Positions 8,395 through 16,068 of a stretch of DNA of 64,000 bases are shown piece by piece. The notes beneath the pieces are model-generated. The model worked only from the letters and a program-made list of their open reading frames with translations. It was not told where the DNA came from and did not search any database. A program made the position numbers and the translations under genes. Source of the stretch: Xanthobacteraceae bacterium (GTDB lineage Bacteria > Pseudomonadota > Alphaproteobacteria > Rhizobiales > Xanthobacteraceae); NCBI GenBank assembly GCA_022841625.1, contig JALHRD010000027.1, forward strand, positions 1 to 64,000, written 5' to 3'. Position 1 is the first letter of the stretch. Every line of letters starts with the position of its first letter.

Positions 8395-9408
8395 CTATTC
8401 GGCCGGCTGTATCCTGCCTTCCGGCGCTGGAGTGGCGATGTTGCCTTTGGCGACTTCCTGCTCGTACCAGATGCTGTGGTGTTGCTTGGCCCAATTCTCG
8501 TCGACGGTGCCGTTGGTCATCGACTCGAACGCACCTTCCTCGCCCAAGGTCCCCATATAAATGTGAACCAGGATACCAGCGATGAACAGCACTCCCACGA
8601 GCGCGTGAATGACCTGCGCAACTTGCATTCCTGCAATATTGGTAGCGTAGAACGGAAACATCAGCAGATAACCGGTCACCGCCACCGCTGCACCGCCCAC
8701 CACCACCATCCAGTAGATGAACTTCTGACCAGGATTGAAGCGACCGGCCGGAGGATGCTCATGGCCGACCATGCCGCCGCCCTTCTTGATCCACTCGATA
8801 TCCGCTTTGGTTGGGAAATTCGAGGTGAGCCACATCAGGAACGTCAGCACCACGCCGAGCGTGAATGGGAAGCTGAGATAGTTATGGGCGTATTTCGCCC
8901 ATTGCGACCAGCCAGTAAACGCCTCCGGACCGATTAACGGCAGCAACAGATCCTTACCGAAGGTGATGTTGAGGCCGGATATCGCCAGGACGATGAAACA
9001 GACCGCCGTCATCCAATGCACGAAGCGCTCAAACGCGTTGAAGCGGAGGAGCGTCCGTCCGGAGCGTCCGTCCGCGATCCGAACCGTGCCGCGAATGAGA
9101 TAGAACAGCAACAGTGCGCCGAATATTCCGATGATTGCGATGGTGCCGATCCAGGGCAGCGCCACCTGATGGAATTGGCGCCAGTCGCGGCCAGCCGGCT
9201 GTTCGAGTGTGCACGCCTTCTGATCGGGCAGCGTGCAGCGACCATCGATCATTCGCAGCTGTTTGAGCAACTGATCCTCGTTGACGGCGCTGGCCGTTGG
9301 ATTGACCTGAGTCGGTTGCTGCGCGGCTGCAGGAACCGCCGCGGCAATGATGGTGAGCATTGCCAACGCGCCAACCATCAAGCGGATGCGAGCGAGAAAT
9401 GGCATCAT
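8395..9408 (-). CDS. Orphan formate dehydrogenase gamma subunit (cytochrome b556)
   Basis: Quinone-reducing membrane cytochrome b of formate dehydrogenases, 337 residues. It has an N-terminal signal-like segment (about 7-30, ending AAAQQ), a periplasmic domain with two Cys (DGRCTLPDQKACTLEQ), and four to five membrane helices carrying candidate haem-ligand His in FERFVHWMTAVCF, AKYAHNYLSF and LVHIYMG. It aligns without gaps to the gamma subunit at 61561-62574, also 337 residues, including the rare segment NLTFG/NITFGK region and the C-terminal GTVDENWAKQHHS, so the two are recent paralogues or share an origin. No alpha or beta subunit is adjacent. Start ATG 9408 (or 9405) follows a good GGAGGT ribosome site. 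It may serve as a spare cytochrome or as the anchor of a remote dehydrogenase. Confidence 0.92.
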   Translation of the reverse strand: MMPFLARIRLMVGALAMLTIIAAAVPAAAQQPTQVNPTASAVNEDQLLKQLRMIDGRCTLPDQKACTLEQPAGRDWRQFHQVALPWIGTIAIIGIFGALLLFYLIRGTVRIADGRSGRTLLRFNAFERFVHWMTAVCFIVLAISGLNITFGKDLLLPLIGPEAFTGWSQWAKYAHNYLSFPFTLGVVLTFLMWLTSNFPTKADIEWIKKGGGMVGHEHPPAGRFNPGQKFIYWMVVVGGAAVAVTGYLLMFPFYATNIAGMQVAQVIHALVGVLFIAGILVHIYMGTLGEEGAFESMTNGTVDENWAKQHHSIWYEQEVAKGNIATPAPEGRIQPAE

Positions 9409-9423
9409 AGCTGACCTCCGTTA

Positions 9424-9987
9424 TCACGCAGTCCTTGCGCGCGGGTTGCTGATACAGATCGGTGACATCGCGCAGTTTTCGCAACGGCCTGAGGGCGCCG
9501 TTTCGGGAGTGAGCCGCGGTTCGGCGCCAAGCCAATACAGCATGTTTGCCATGATGCAATAACCGGTGGCCGCAAACCAAACCATTGCGCCGCCGACGAA
9601 GACGATGAACGAGGACCACCAAAGGCTGTTCGCCAGCACCAGGAGGGAGGCCAGCGAAATGTTGAAGCCCACGACAAGATAGATGCGCCGCTCCAGATAC
9701 CAGCGGTCGGTTTGCATGAAGTAGAGATTCCAGCGCATCGGGGTGCTCGTGCCCAGCATGGGCGTAAAGCCGAACAGCCGAAGCACGTTGCCGACGGGAC
9801 AAAAGCCGGTTAGGGCCACATTAATGGACACAAGCCCGCTGGCAGTCACAATGAAGATCCAGCGCGGATCGATCAGCAACGCAAGTGCCGATCCGGTCAA
9901 CAGGACGACGCCGGCAATCAACCATACGGTTCGCTCAATATACCAACGATGGGTGGGGACGATGTAGACGCCTGTGCGCTGTGCCAT
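9424..9987 (-). CDS. Tandem DUF2892 membrane protein
   Basis: A 187-residue membrane protein made of two similar halves, each opening with a DRWYLER / HRWYIER motif, then two membrane helices, then a Gly-Phe/Tyr-Cys motif (ALTGFCPVGNVLRLFG in half one, AATGYCIMANMLYWLG in half two). This is the DUF2892 (YgaP-like) membrane module in duplicate. A short Cys-rich tail (GRCENCAMSPIC) follows and might bind metal or be redox active. ATG 9987 was chosen because a GGTGA stretch precedes it at proper spacing; a GTG at 9996 is an alternative. It ends 15 bp before the orphan gamma subunit and is probably co-transcribed with it. Function is unknown; DUF2892 modules often accompany sulfur-transfer or redox genes. 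Confidence 0.8.
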   Translation of the reverse strand: MAQRTGVYIVPTHRWYIERTVWLIAGVVLLTGSALALLIDPRWIFIVTASGLVSINVALTGFCPVGNVLRLFGFTPMLGTSTPMRWNLYFMQTDRWYLERRIYLVVGFNISLASLLVLANSLWWSSFIVFVGGAMVWFAATGYCIMANMLYWLGAEPRLTPETAPSGRCENCAMSPICISNPRARTA

Positions 9988-10078
9988 GATTGTCACCGCA
10001 TATCTATAGTCGTGCGCAATAAAAACACGATATCACGGAGCGGCGCCCCTGACCAGCAGGTGAACTGAATACCACATC

Positions 10079-10954
10079 TCACAAGACCAGACCGAGCGAG
10101 AGCAACAAGCTAAACACGAATTGCACTTGAACGGTCCGGACGAGAAGTCGATTGAGCGTCGGACCGTGCGGCTCCCGGGCGAACCGATAGATCAGTGCCA
10201 GCGCAAGCGGCAAGGCGATCAGCGCAGGCCAAACCCGAGCACTTGGGAGAGCGTGGCCGATCAAAGGAAGTAGCAAAAACGGAAGCAGCATTAGTACGAC
10301 AAAGATTGCAGTCGTCAGGGTCGGTCCGACGACGATGGGCAGTGTTCTGCGTCCCACGCGCGCGTCCGATACAACATCGCGATGATTGTTCACCAACAGG
10401 ACCGCTCCGGTTAGTGAACCTATCGCGAGCCCGGCCTCCAGAGCCGGCGTGGTGATCTGCCCCGTACAAAGGAAGTATGTGCCGCCCACTGCGCCCACGC
10501 CAAAGAACATCACCACGACGAACTCCCCAAGCGGCGTATAGGCGACGGGGAGCGGCCCGCCAGTATAACCCCAGCCTGCTGCGATCGATAGAACGCCGAG
10601 GATGAGGATCGGCCAACCACCCACGAAAACCAGGTAAATTCCCGTAAGCGCCGAGATGGCGAAGCATACGACGGCACCGCGGTTGACATCGGTTGCGGCC
10701 AGCAAACCGGAGGCAGTCACACGCGGAGGGCCGATCCGATCGGGCCCATCGCCACCACGCTCGAAATCAGCTGCGTCATTGTGGATATTGGTGCCCAGTT
10801 GGATGAACACGCTTCCGACAAGAGCGGCGAGCACGGCGAGCCAGTGGATCCTCCGTTCCGCCGCCCATGCGAGGGCCGTACCGACCATGACCGGCGTAAC
10901 GGAAAGAAGAAGCGTGCGCGGCCGCGCCGCCATAATCCAAGGCGACAGATTCAT
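10079..10954 (-). CDS. menA: UbiA-family prenyltransferase, MenA-like
   Basis: A 291-residue integral membrane prenyltransferase with eight to nine hydrophobic helices. The first Asp-rich motif is in GTNIHNDAADFERGGDGPDR, the N-D-x-x-D pattern of the UbiA superfamily in the MenA variant, preceded by ARPRTLLLSVTPVMVGTALA, which is the typical MenA N-terminus (A-R-P-x-T-L). The second Asp-containing loop is around RDVVSDARVGRRTLPIVVG. In MenA this enzyme attaches a polyprenyl chain to 1,4-dihydroxy-2-naphthoate to make demethylmenaquinone. ATG 10954 starts directly before the first helix; the longer frame adds a non-hydrophobic, Arg-rich stretch. No other men genes are visible. A different aromatic substrate cannot be excluded. 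Confidence 0.8.
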   Translation of the reverse strand: MNLSPWIMAARPRTLLLSVTPVMVGTALAWAAERRIHWLAVLAALVGSVFIQLGTNIHNDAADFERGGDGPDRIGPPRVTASGLLAATDVNRGAVVCFAISALTGIYLVFVGGWPILILGVLSIAAGWGYTGGPLPVAYTPLGEFVVVMFFGVGAVGGTYFLCTGQITTPALEAGLAIGSLTGAVLLVNNHRDVVSDARVGRRTLPIVVGPTLTTAIFVVLMLLPFLLLPLIGHALPSARVWPALIALPLALALIYRFAREPHGPTLNRLLVRTVQVQFVFSLLLSLGLVL

Positions 10955-11111
10955 TGTGAGGTCAAGTCTATGGAATCTTTTGATCCGGCGGCAAGGTATA
11001 GTTTCCTTCATGGCTGGCTGGCGAGATTGAAGCATGAGCGCCGGCGCGCCATGCTTGATTTAGAGTGCGGCCGCACCCGGGGCCTTGCCGCTGCCTGAGC
11101 CGATTGTCGTC

Positions 11112-11888
11112 ATGGAACATGTCGAGCGCCATCACTCGAGACACGCGCCGGCGCAGCTATTCGACTTGGTCGTAGACGTTGAACATTATCCTGACTTCTT
11201 ACCCTGGGTTATCGCTGCCAGAGTAACCGGCGGCCGGGATCAGACTATCTTGGTGGAGATGACCATGGGAACGTGGCTGCTTCACAAGCAGTTCAACACG
11301 GTAGCTTTACTGGACCGACCACATCGAGTCGAAATCAACAGCTACGATACTATATTCGAGCGTTTTGAACAGATTTGGACGTTCGCGCCGGCAGCCGGAG
11401 GTGGCACTAATGTTGAGTATCGGGTCGATGTCAAATTGAAGTCAGACATTTTCCAAATGTTGATTGCGGAATTATTCGTCGAACGGAGCAAGACGATAGT
11501 AACTGCCTTCATTCGCCGGGCGGATCGACTATACGGTGCACCGAAATCATCGGTGGCTGATGAAAACCAGTCGCAACGCCAGCGCGAGCAACGACGAATG
11601 AGCCGTCGTGTAGGCTTCTTGCGGAAGCTGCCCCCGACTGGAGAATGTTGGATTGTGCTGTCGCTCCCTCCGCCCTACGCCCCTCTACGTTGGCCTACGC
11701 TGCACCACGCCAGCCTACGAGGAGAATGTTCGAGGCTGGTGTCACTCCCTCGCCACTACACTCAAGTTCGATACAGTACGTTGTATTGCGTTTCAGTACG
11801 AGGAGAAGGTTGGATCCCAGTTCGTCTCCCTCCGCCAGTTCCAAGCGGGAGGAACTGTAATCCAACTTTCTCCGATCTGACGGATTGA
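11112..11888 (+). CDS. COQ10/RatA-type START-domain protein with a repeat-derived tail
   Basis: The first 150 or so residues (MEHVERHHSRHAPAQLF, then VVDVEHYPDFLPWVIAARV) match the coenzyme Q-binding COQ10 / RatA branch of the START-like superfamily, small lipid- or quinone-binding proteins; the Y-P-x-F-L-P-W motif is diagnostic. The family normally ends near ADRLYG, here about residue 146. The frame then continues for about 110 more residues, and the last 80 are translated from the 81-bp intergenic repeat at 11640-11873 (peptides such as QVRYSTLYCVSVRGEGW), so the tail looks acquired, not ancestral. ATG 11112 was chosen over 11085 because homology begins right after it. Base composition is less GC-rich than in the genes after 19.7 kb. 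It lies 157 bp from, and divergent to, menA, which fits a quinone-related role. Confidence 0.8.
   Translation: MEHVERHHSRHAPAQLFDLVVDVEHYPDFLPWVIAARVTGGRDQTILVEMTMGTWLLHKQFNTVALLDRPHRVEINSYDTIFERFEQIWTFAPAAGGGTNVEYRVDVKLKSDIFQMLIAELFVERSKTIVTAFIRRADRLYGAPKSSVADENQSQRQREQRRMSRRVGFLRKLPPTGECWIVLSLPPPYAPLRWPTLHHASLRGECSRLVSLPRHYTQVRYSTLYCVSVRGEGWIPVRLPPPVPSGRNCNPTFSDLTD
11640..11873 (+). repeat. Composite intergenic repeat, locus 1 (three 81-bp-spaced units)
   Basis: Three copies of a roughly 35-bp block (consensus start GGAGAANGTTGGA, end CTCCCTCCGCC) begin at 11640, 11721 and 11802, exactly 81 bp apart. The 46-bp spacer between copies two and three contains TTCGATACAGTACGTTGTAT, an imperfect palindrome also found at 13.6 and 17.6 kb; the spacer between copies one and two has the same length but is diverged. 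The array closes with an inverted copy of the block at 11853-11873 (AACTGTAATCCAACTTTCTC), giving a hairpin with 18 of 21 positions paired against 11802-11822. The whole array lies within the reading frame of the preceding gene. Confidence 0.8.
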
Positions 11889-12052
11889 AGGGATTTGTGG
11901 ATATTCCATGCTTGCTTGTCCGAGCGGTTGCACTTTGCTTGGAAAGCTCTTCGATTGACCGGCGGAGATCGCGCTGCGATGTCTGAATGTGAAAAGAGCC
12001 GGTACCATGTATCGCGCCTGTGTGCCGACGCCATCGTTCGGAAAGCGGCAAA

Positions 12053-12844
12053 ATGACTGCTGGCATCATCAAGCTGACCGAGCAGCAATTTTATGCCTTC
12101 GTGGAAGATAGACTCGACGGGCTCGGGCCCTGCCGGGTGCAGGAGGATTTGGCGTTTGCCGCGCTTGCCGATACCACCGTGCTTCCCAACGCTCGGCGTT
12201 TTATGATGGCACTGGATGGCAGTGGCACAAAGTTGACCATGAGAGGAAACCTCAATCGCAAGTTCGTCGAAATGCTACTGGACCAGCTTCAATGGCGCGG
12301 CTGCGATGCCGCTGAACTTCGCTCCGTTTGCAATACGATCAACGAACAAGACTTTACTCCCGCGATGTATCTACATGCCGTATTCAGACTTGCGGGACTT
12401 GTGCGCAGTGAAAAGGGGCTCCTCAAACTGACAAATAAGGGTCGAATTCTGCTGCCGGAGGAAGAGGCAGGGCGATTGCAGGCGATATTGTTCCGCACCA
12501 CTTTCGCCCGGTACAATCCGGCTTATCTCGATCCTTTCGACATGCCGGAGGTCTTCGCGCCACAAATTTCACTGATCCTCTATCTGATCGGGCAATTCTG
12601 CACCGATTGGCGCGCGGCTGGTCCGCTCATGCGCAGCGTGACCTTTCCGACGAAAGAACTGACCGAACCGAAATATCCTGACTTGCCTGTAACTGCCTTC
12701 GAATCGCGTGTGCTCCGATATCTTTGTTGGTTCGGGTTGATGGAGAAAATACAGCCCGTAGCCAATGACGACTGGCGGCAACCGCGTCTTTATCGGACGA
12801 CGGCACTCTATGAGCGGATGTTGCGATTTGCGGAACTGCGATAG
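12053..12844 (+). CDS. Hypothetical protein, 263 residues
   Basis: Unrecognised soluble protein starting MTAGIIKLTEQQFYAFVED. No signal peptide or membrane helix is visible. The middle (about 120-145, RLAGLVRSEKGLLKLTNKGR) reads like a winged-helix wing, with a K-G-L-L-K-L-T-N-K-G-R hairpin, and the C-terminal part (LRYLCWFGLMEKIQPV) like a second such unit. This arrangement faintly resembles the C-terminal region of plasmid pRiA4b ORF-3-like proteins, but I cannot assign it. ATG 12053 follows GGAAAGCGG at good spacing. It is convergent with the HigBA pair that starts 10 bp beyond its end and shares the accessory setting of its neighbours. Confidence 0.6.
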   Translation: MTAGIIKLTEQQFYAFVEDRLDGLGPCRVQEDLAFAALADTTVLPNARRFMMALDGSGTKLTMRGNLNRKFVEMLLDQLQWRGCDAAELRSVCNTINEQDFTPAMYLHAVFRLAGLVRSEKGLLKLTNKGRILLPEEEAGRLQAILFRTTFARYNPAYLDPFDMPEVFAPQISLILYLIGQFCTDWRAAGPLMRSVTFPTKELTEPKYPDLPVTAFESRVLRYLCWFGLMEKIQPVANDDWRQPRLYRTTALYERMLRFAELR

Positions 12845-12853
12845 AGCGCCCGT

Positions 12854-13156
12854 TCACGCAGCCCGAAGCGATTTAATGCGCTTGGCGTCTTCAGGTTTGA
12901 GATTTCGCTTTGCCATTTTCAGATCGTAATGGGTCTGAAGATTCATCCAGAACTCCGGACTGTTGCCAAAATAGAGGCTCAGCCGAAGTGCTGTATCAGC
13001 CGTGATGCGGCGCCGATTGTTCACGATCTCGGCGATCCGATTAGGCGAGATTCCAATGGCCTTTGCGAGTTGGCTTTGCGAGAGAGCATACTCAACAAGG
13101 AATTCGTCCTTCAGCATTTCGCCGGGCGTGACCGGTACAAATTCATTATCCACCAT
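12854..13156 (-). CDS. higA: HigA-family antitoxin
   Basis: A 100-residue XRE-type helix-turn-helix protein of the HigA addiction-module family. The opening PVTPGEMLKDEFLVEYALSQ and the HTH core LAKAIGISPNRIAEIVNNRR, followed by ITADTALRLSLYFGNSPEFW, are family signatures. It should bind and neutralise HigB and repress their shared promoter. The toxin gene lies 12 bp upstream, the reversed order (toxin first) normal for higBA. ATG 13156 has a GGAGA ribosome site. Nothing looks broken. Confidence 0.93.
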   Translation of the reverse strand: MVDNEFVPVTPGEMLKDEFLVEYALSQSQLAKAIGISPNRIAEIVNNRRRITADTALRLSLYFGNSPEFWMNLQTHYDLKMAKRNLKPEDAKRIKSLRAA

Positions 13157-13168
13157 CGCAGTCTCCTC

Positions 13169-13447
13169 TCAATGGTAATCCACGATCCGAACCTCATGAG
13201 GCTCGCCTTTGATCCATTTGAAGATCACCCGCCATCGATCATTGATCCGGATCGAGTAGAAGTCCTTGAGGTCGCCTTTGAGCTTCTCCAGCCGGTTCGA
13301 GGGCGGTATCAACAAATCCTCCAGCCGGCTTGCCGCATTGATCGCTTCAAGTTTACGCTTGGCAGCACGGGCGATTCCCGCGAATTGCCGCACCCGCTCA
13401 TCCCGGAACAGCATCGCGGTACGCTTGTCGCCAAATGATCGGATCAT
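13169..13447 (-). CDS. higB: HigB-family toxin (RelE superfamily)
   Basis: A 92-residue RelE/HigB-type mRNA interferase. The start MIRSFGDKRTAMLFRDERVR, the middle RKLEAINAASRLEDL and the end YSIRINDRWRVIFKWIKGEP with a closing DYH are the standard layout of the HigB/plasmid-killer family; the Arg and His residues of the C-terminal strand are the usual catalytic candidates. ATG 13447 is the only sensible start. It forms an operon with higA and is full length, so the module is probably active. Confidence 0.93.
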   Translation of the reverse strand: MIRSFGDKRTAMLFRDERVRQFAGIARAAKRKLEAINAASRLEDLLIPPSNRLEKLKGDLKDFYSIRINDRWRVIFKWIKGEPHEVRIVDYH

Positions 13448-13558
13448 CGATTCGTGAGTTTACCGGATACCGGTATGCGGTCAAGCCGTAAGACGGCGAG
13501 AAATGCTATGACGCCCACGATAACTTACGGCAATGCGGCGGTTTACGCCAAACTATCT

Positions 13559-13712
13559 GGAGGCCGTTGGCTCCCGGTTCCTGTCCGCCCGCCAGTACGC
13601 TCAAGTTCGATACAGCACGTTGTATTGCGTTGCAGTACGAGGAGAACGTTGGAATCCAGTTCCTCTCCCTCCGCCGCCCCCAAGCAAGAGCAACTGGGAT
13701 CCAACTTTCTCC
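13559..13712 (+). repeat. Composite intergenic repeat, locus 2 (two units ending in a hairpin)
   Basis: This occupies the 436-bp gap between higB and the next gene (13448-13883), in which I see no gene. Blocks begin at 13559 and 13641, 82 bp apart, separated by the palindrome-bearing spacer GTTCGATACAGCACGTTGTA. After the second block an inverted copy follows at 13687-13712, ending GGATCCAACTTTCTCC; it pairs with 13641-13666 at about 22 of 26 positions with a loop of about 20 bases. The architecture equals that of locus 1, apart from one fewer unit. Confidence 0.8.
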
Positions 13713-13883
13713 GGATTTCCTAACTCGGCGGCGGCCCGCGATCGCTCATGGGAAAACTGATCGTCGTGGCGCACGTTTCCGCCGGCAGCCAACGTCTGTG
13801 GATAGGTCATCTCCTCAAATCCTGACACTATAACTCGCCTCGGCACCACGGCTAGTATCGCATGGACATGAGTAGGAACTGCT

Positions 13884-14732
13884 ATGCCGAAGAAGCCGTC
13901 TGCCAACCGTAAGAAGGGCGGTGCAGCCACCGTTCCGCTGCCAGACCGCCGCGTTCTTGAGACGTTGCTTGCCGCGCTTGGCGGCAACGCCGGGAGCAGC
14001 GACGTCGAAGCAGCCCAGGAGATCATGTGGGATGCTTGGGACTCCGATGATCGGCGGCGACGCATGGCGCTCGCGAAGAAGGCGCTTAAGATCTCGCCCC
14101 TGTGTGCCGATGCCTACGTCCTGTTGGCGCAGGAAGCCGCGCGAAATGCAGACGAAGCACTGCAACTCTACCGCCAGGGGGTGGAAGCGGGCGAAAAGGC
14201 ATTGGGGAAAACCGCGTTCCGCGATGACGTCGGGCACTTCTGGGGCATTCTCGAAACGCGGCCTTACATGCGCGCCCGCCAGGGTCTCGCGCAATCGCTG
14301 TGGGAGAGCGGCGCGCGCGAGGAAGCCGTGACGCATTACCGGGACATGCTTCGTCTCAATCCCAACGACAATCAAGGTATTCGATATATCCTGCTTGATT
14401 GCTTCCTGACCCTCGGGCGCGACGGCGATGCGGATGAACTACTGCGGCGCTACAAGAACGATGGCGCTGCGGCGTGGGCGTGGTCGGCGGCATTGGCGCT
14501 GTTTCGGCGTGAAGGCGATTGTTCGGCGTCACGCAAGGCACTGGCCCGGGCCGTCAGAAGCAATAACCACGTGTCAGCTTATCTGCTCGGGCGAAAGAAG
14601 CTTCCGCATAATCTTCCCACTTTTATCAGCATGGGCGGGGAGGATGAAGCCGTCGCATACGTCCATGATTCGGCGCCGGCATGGGCTGCCACACCGAACG
14701 CTTTGAAGTGGGTTGGTGCCATCCTTTCTTGA
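13884..14732 (+). CDS. TPR protein of the ST7-like type
   Basis: A 282-residue soluble protein with a basic, low-complexity N-terminus (about 1-20) and then TPR-like helical pairs: RRRMALAKKALKISPLCADAY, AARNADEALQLYRQGVEAGE, RQGLAQSLWESGAREEAVTH and YRDMLRLNPNDNQGIRYILLD are recognisable. The C-terminal segment with SMGGEDEAVAYVHDSAPAW is typical of bacterial proteins annotated as ST7-like tetratricopeptide repeat proteins, of unknown function. No enzyme motif is visible. It stands alone between the HigBA repeat region and VapBC. TPRs imply a protein-binding role, and no partner can be named. Confidence 0.75.
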   Translation: MPKKPSANRKKGGAATVPLPDRRVLETLLAALGGNAGSSDVEAAQEIMWDAWDSDDRRRRMALAKKALKISPLCADAYVLLAQEAARNADEALQLYRQGVEAGEKALGKTAFRDDVGHFWGILETRPYMRARQGLAQSLWESGAREEAVTHYRDMLRLNPNDNQGIRYILLDCFLTLGRDGDADELLRRYKNDGAAAWAWSAALALFRREGDCSASRKALARAVRSNNHVSAYLLGRKKLPHNLPTFISMGGEDEAVAYVHDSAPAWAATPNALKWVGAILS

Positions 14733-14943
14733 TCTGCACGCCTCGATTCAAGTCCCTTGATGACCTGTATCGCTGCGACTGTACCGTTCCAGTCCTGGCA
14801 GCAAGCTGAGGGCCCGATCCACGAAGAGCTCATGCGGCGGCCGGCCGCTGCGGCGTGACGCGCGAAGATCGGCATCGGTGGTGTCATCCCATCACTTGCA
14901 GCTTGCTGAACGGCCAGGTTTCGGAGCCACACTGTGGAACCCG

Positions 14944-15363
14944 TTAAGCACGATGCTCGAACGGATTGACAAAATCGGCACCGAGGTCAGCCACATCGGA
15001 CACATTGCGCGTCGCGAGCGTCATGCCATGAACTTTGGCGGTCGCCGCGAGCAGGGCATCCACGGTTGACACCGGACGCTTGGCGCTCATGCGCCCCCAT
15101 TCATCCGCAACGGCCTGATCAACAGTCAGGACACGTTCGGCAAAGGACTCGGCAACAGTGGTCAGCCACTTCTCCAGAGCGCCGGCCTGGGCTGGATTGC
15201 TGGGCCGAGCCCGCTCGACGCCCTTGCGGATTTCACCGAGCACGAGCACGCTGAGAAAGATATCCGCATCGTCGATTGAGTCGTACCAAGCGGCGACGCT
15301 TGCATCGCACTTGGCACCCTTTCGAACCTCAGAAATGATGTTGGTGTCGAGCAGGTAGTTCAC
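14944..15363 (-). CDS. vapC: VapC-type PIN-domain toxin
   Basis: A 139-residue PIN-domain ribonuclease of the VapC/FitB type. The acidic metal-binding residues are visible: Asp in MNYLLDTNIISEVRK, Glu in VLGEIRKGVE, and Asp in STVDALLAATAKVHGMTLATRNVSDV, the family's final motif. Start is GTG at 15363, overlapping the antitoxin stop as GTGA; no ATG is nearby. It is predicted to cleave RNA (often tRNA) when free of its antitoxin. Intact motifs and the coupled antitoxin gene suggest a functional pair. Confidence 0.92.
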   Translation of the reverse strand: MNYLLDTNIISEVRKGAKCDASVAAWYDSIDDADIFLSVLVLGEIRKGVERARPSNPAQAGALEKWLTTVAESFAERVLTVDQAVADEWGRMSAKRPVSTVDALLAATAKVHGMTLATRNVSDVADLGADFVNPFEHRA

Positions 15364-15644
15364 AGCGCGACATCGCGTCCGAGATCGCGCTCACGAGTGA
15401 GGTCGATCCCTTCCAGCGGGGCTGCCGCCAGAAGGGCCTTGAAGCCCTTCCCCTTGTTCGCACCGAAACGCTCCCGCAGCATGGCTCGAGCCTCGGCCTC
15501 GCGCGCAGGGTCTGAGAGCGCCTGGGCCACGCCACGGACCAATGCGGCATCGCCCTTGCGCACATGCACTTCGACGCGGACGACGCCGCGCCGCTTCAGC
15601 CGGCGGCGATAGGCGGTAACAGGATTTCGTTGGCTGCTCGGCAT
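15360..15644 (-). CDS. VapB/FitA-type antitoxin (plasmid-stability-like)
   Basis: A 94-residue basic protein starting MPSSQRNPVTAYRRRLKRRG directly upstream of, and overlapping, the PIN-domain toxin. The pattern RVEVHVRKGDAALVRGVAQALSD (strand then helix) is compatible with a ribbon-helix-helix DNA-binding region followed by a toxin-wrapping C-terminus. ATG 15644 was chosen because it starts the homologous-looking region; a longer open frame upstream runs into repeat sequence and contains translated repeat, not protein-like sequence. Identity rests mainly on size and position; it would repress its own promoter. Confidence 0.75.
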   Translation of the reverse strand: MPSSQRNPVTAYRRRLKRRGVVRVEVHVRKGDAALVRGVAQALSDPAREAEARAMLRERFGANKGKGFKALLAAAPLEGIDLTRERDLGRDVAL

Positions 15645-16068
15645 GGCGGAGAATCTCCATCTTGGCCGTTTCCGGAAATATATCCGGAAATCATGGAATT
15701 CGCAATGCCGCTCTAACCCTCTGAGATCGCACGGAGGGCTTGAGGTCGCCCGACCGATGAGTGCACCAGGACGACAGCGTTCAGATTGGAGACCGTTGGA
15801 TTCCAGTTCCTCTCCCTCCGCCATTTGCCAGTTGCGCAGAAGTTTGCAGAACTGCGATGATTTCCGCGGGAGCATGAGGGAATTTGAGTTCGCCACTCCA
15901 TCGCCATTGCAAGGCTTGGTGACGTTCTGGACCTTCGTTGGCGGCGTCCTGGCCGGTGGTGAATTCGCGCCCGACGGGGTGGCAGGCGCGCGGCGCGCCC
16001 GCCCAGCAAGGCCGGTGGACTCGAGCCCTCACCCCATGTTCGATATCTCAAGGGTCAATATGTCCGGA
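15645..16068. repeat. Intergenic stretch with one half-copy of the composite repeat (15788-15822)
   Basis: No gene is supported in these 424 bp; open frames on both strands are translations of repeat or low-complexity sequence. One clear block of the composite repeat sits at 15788-15822 (GGAGACCGTTGGATTCCAGT, then CTCTCCCTCCGCC), without the palindromic spacer and without the closing inverted copy. It is one of the copies closest to the apparent consensus. The promoter of the VapBC pair should lie near 15650-15720, but I could not define it. Confidence 0.65.

Noticed and set aside
11640-11873. Possible CRISPR-like array (regular 35-bp repeats with 46-bp spacers)
   Set aside because: Spacers are conserved between loci, repeats diverge, arrays have only two or three units and no cas genes are present.
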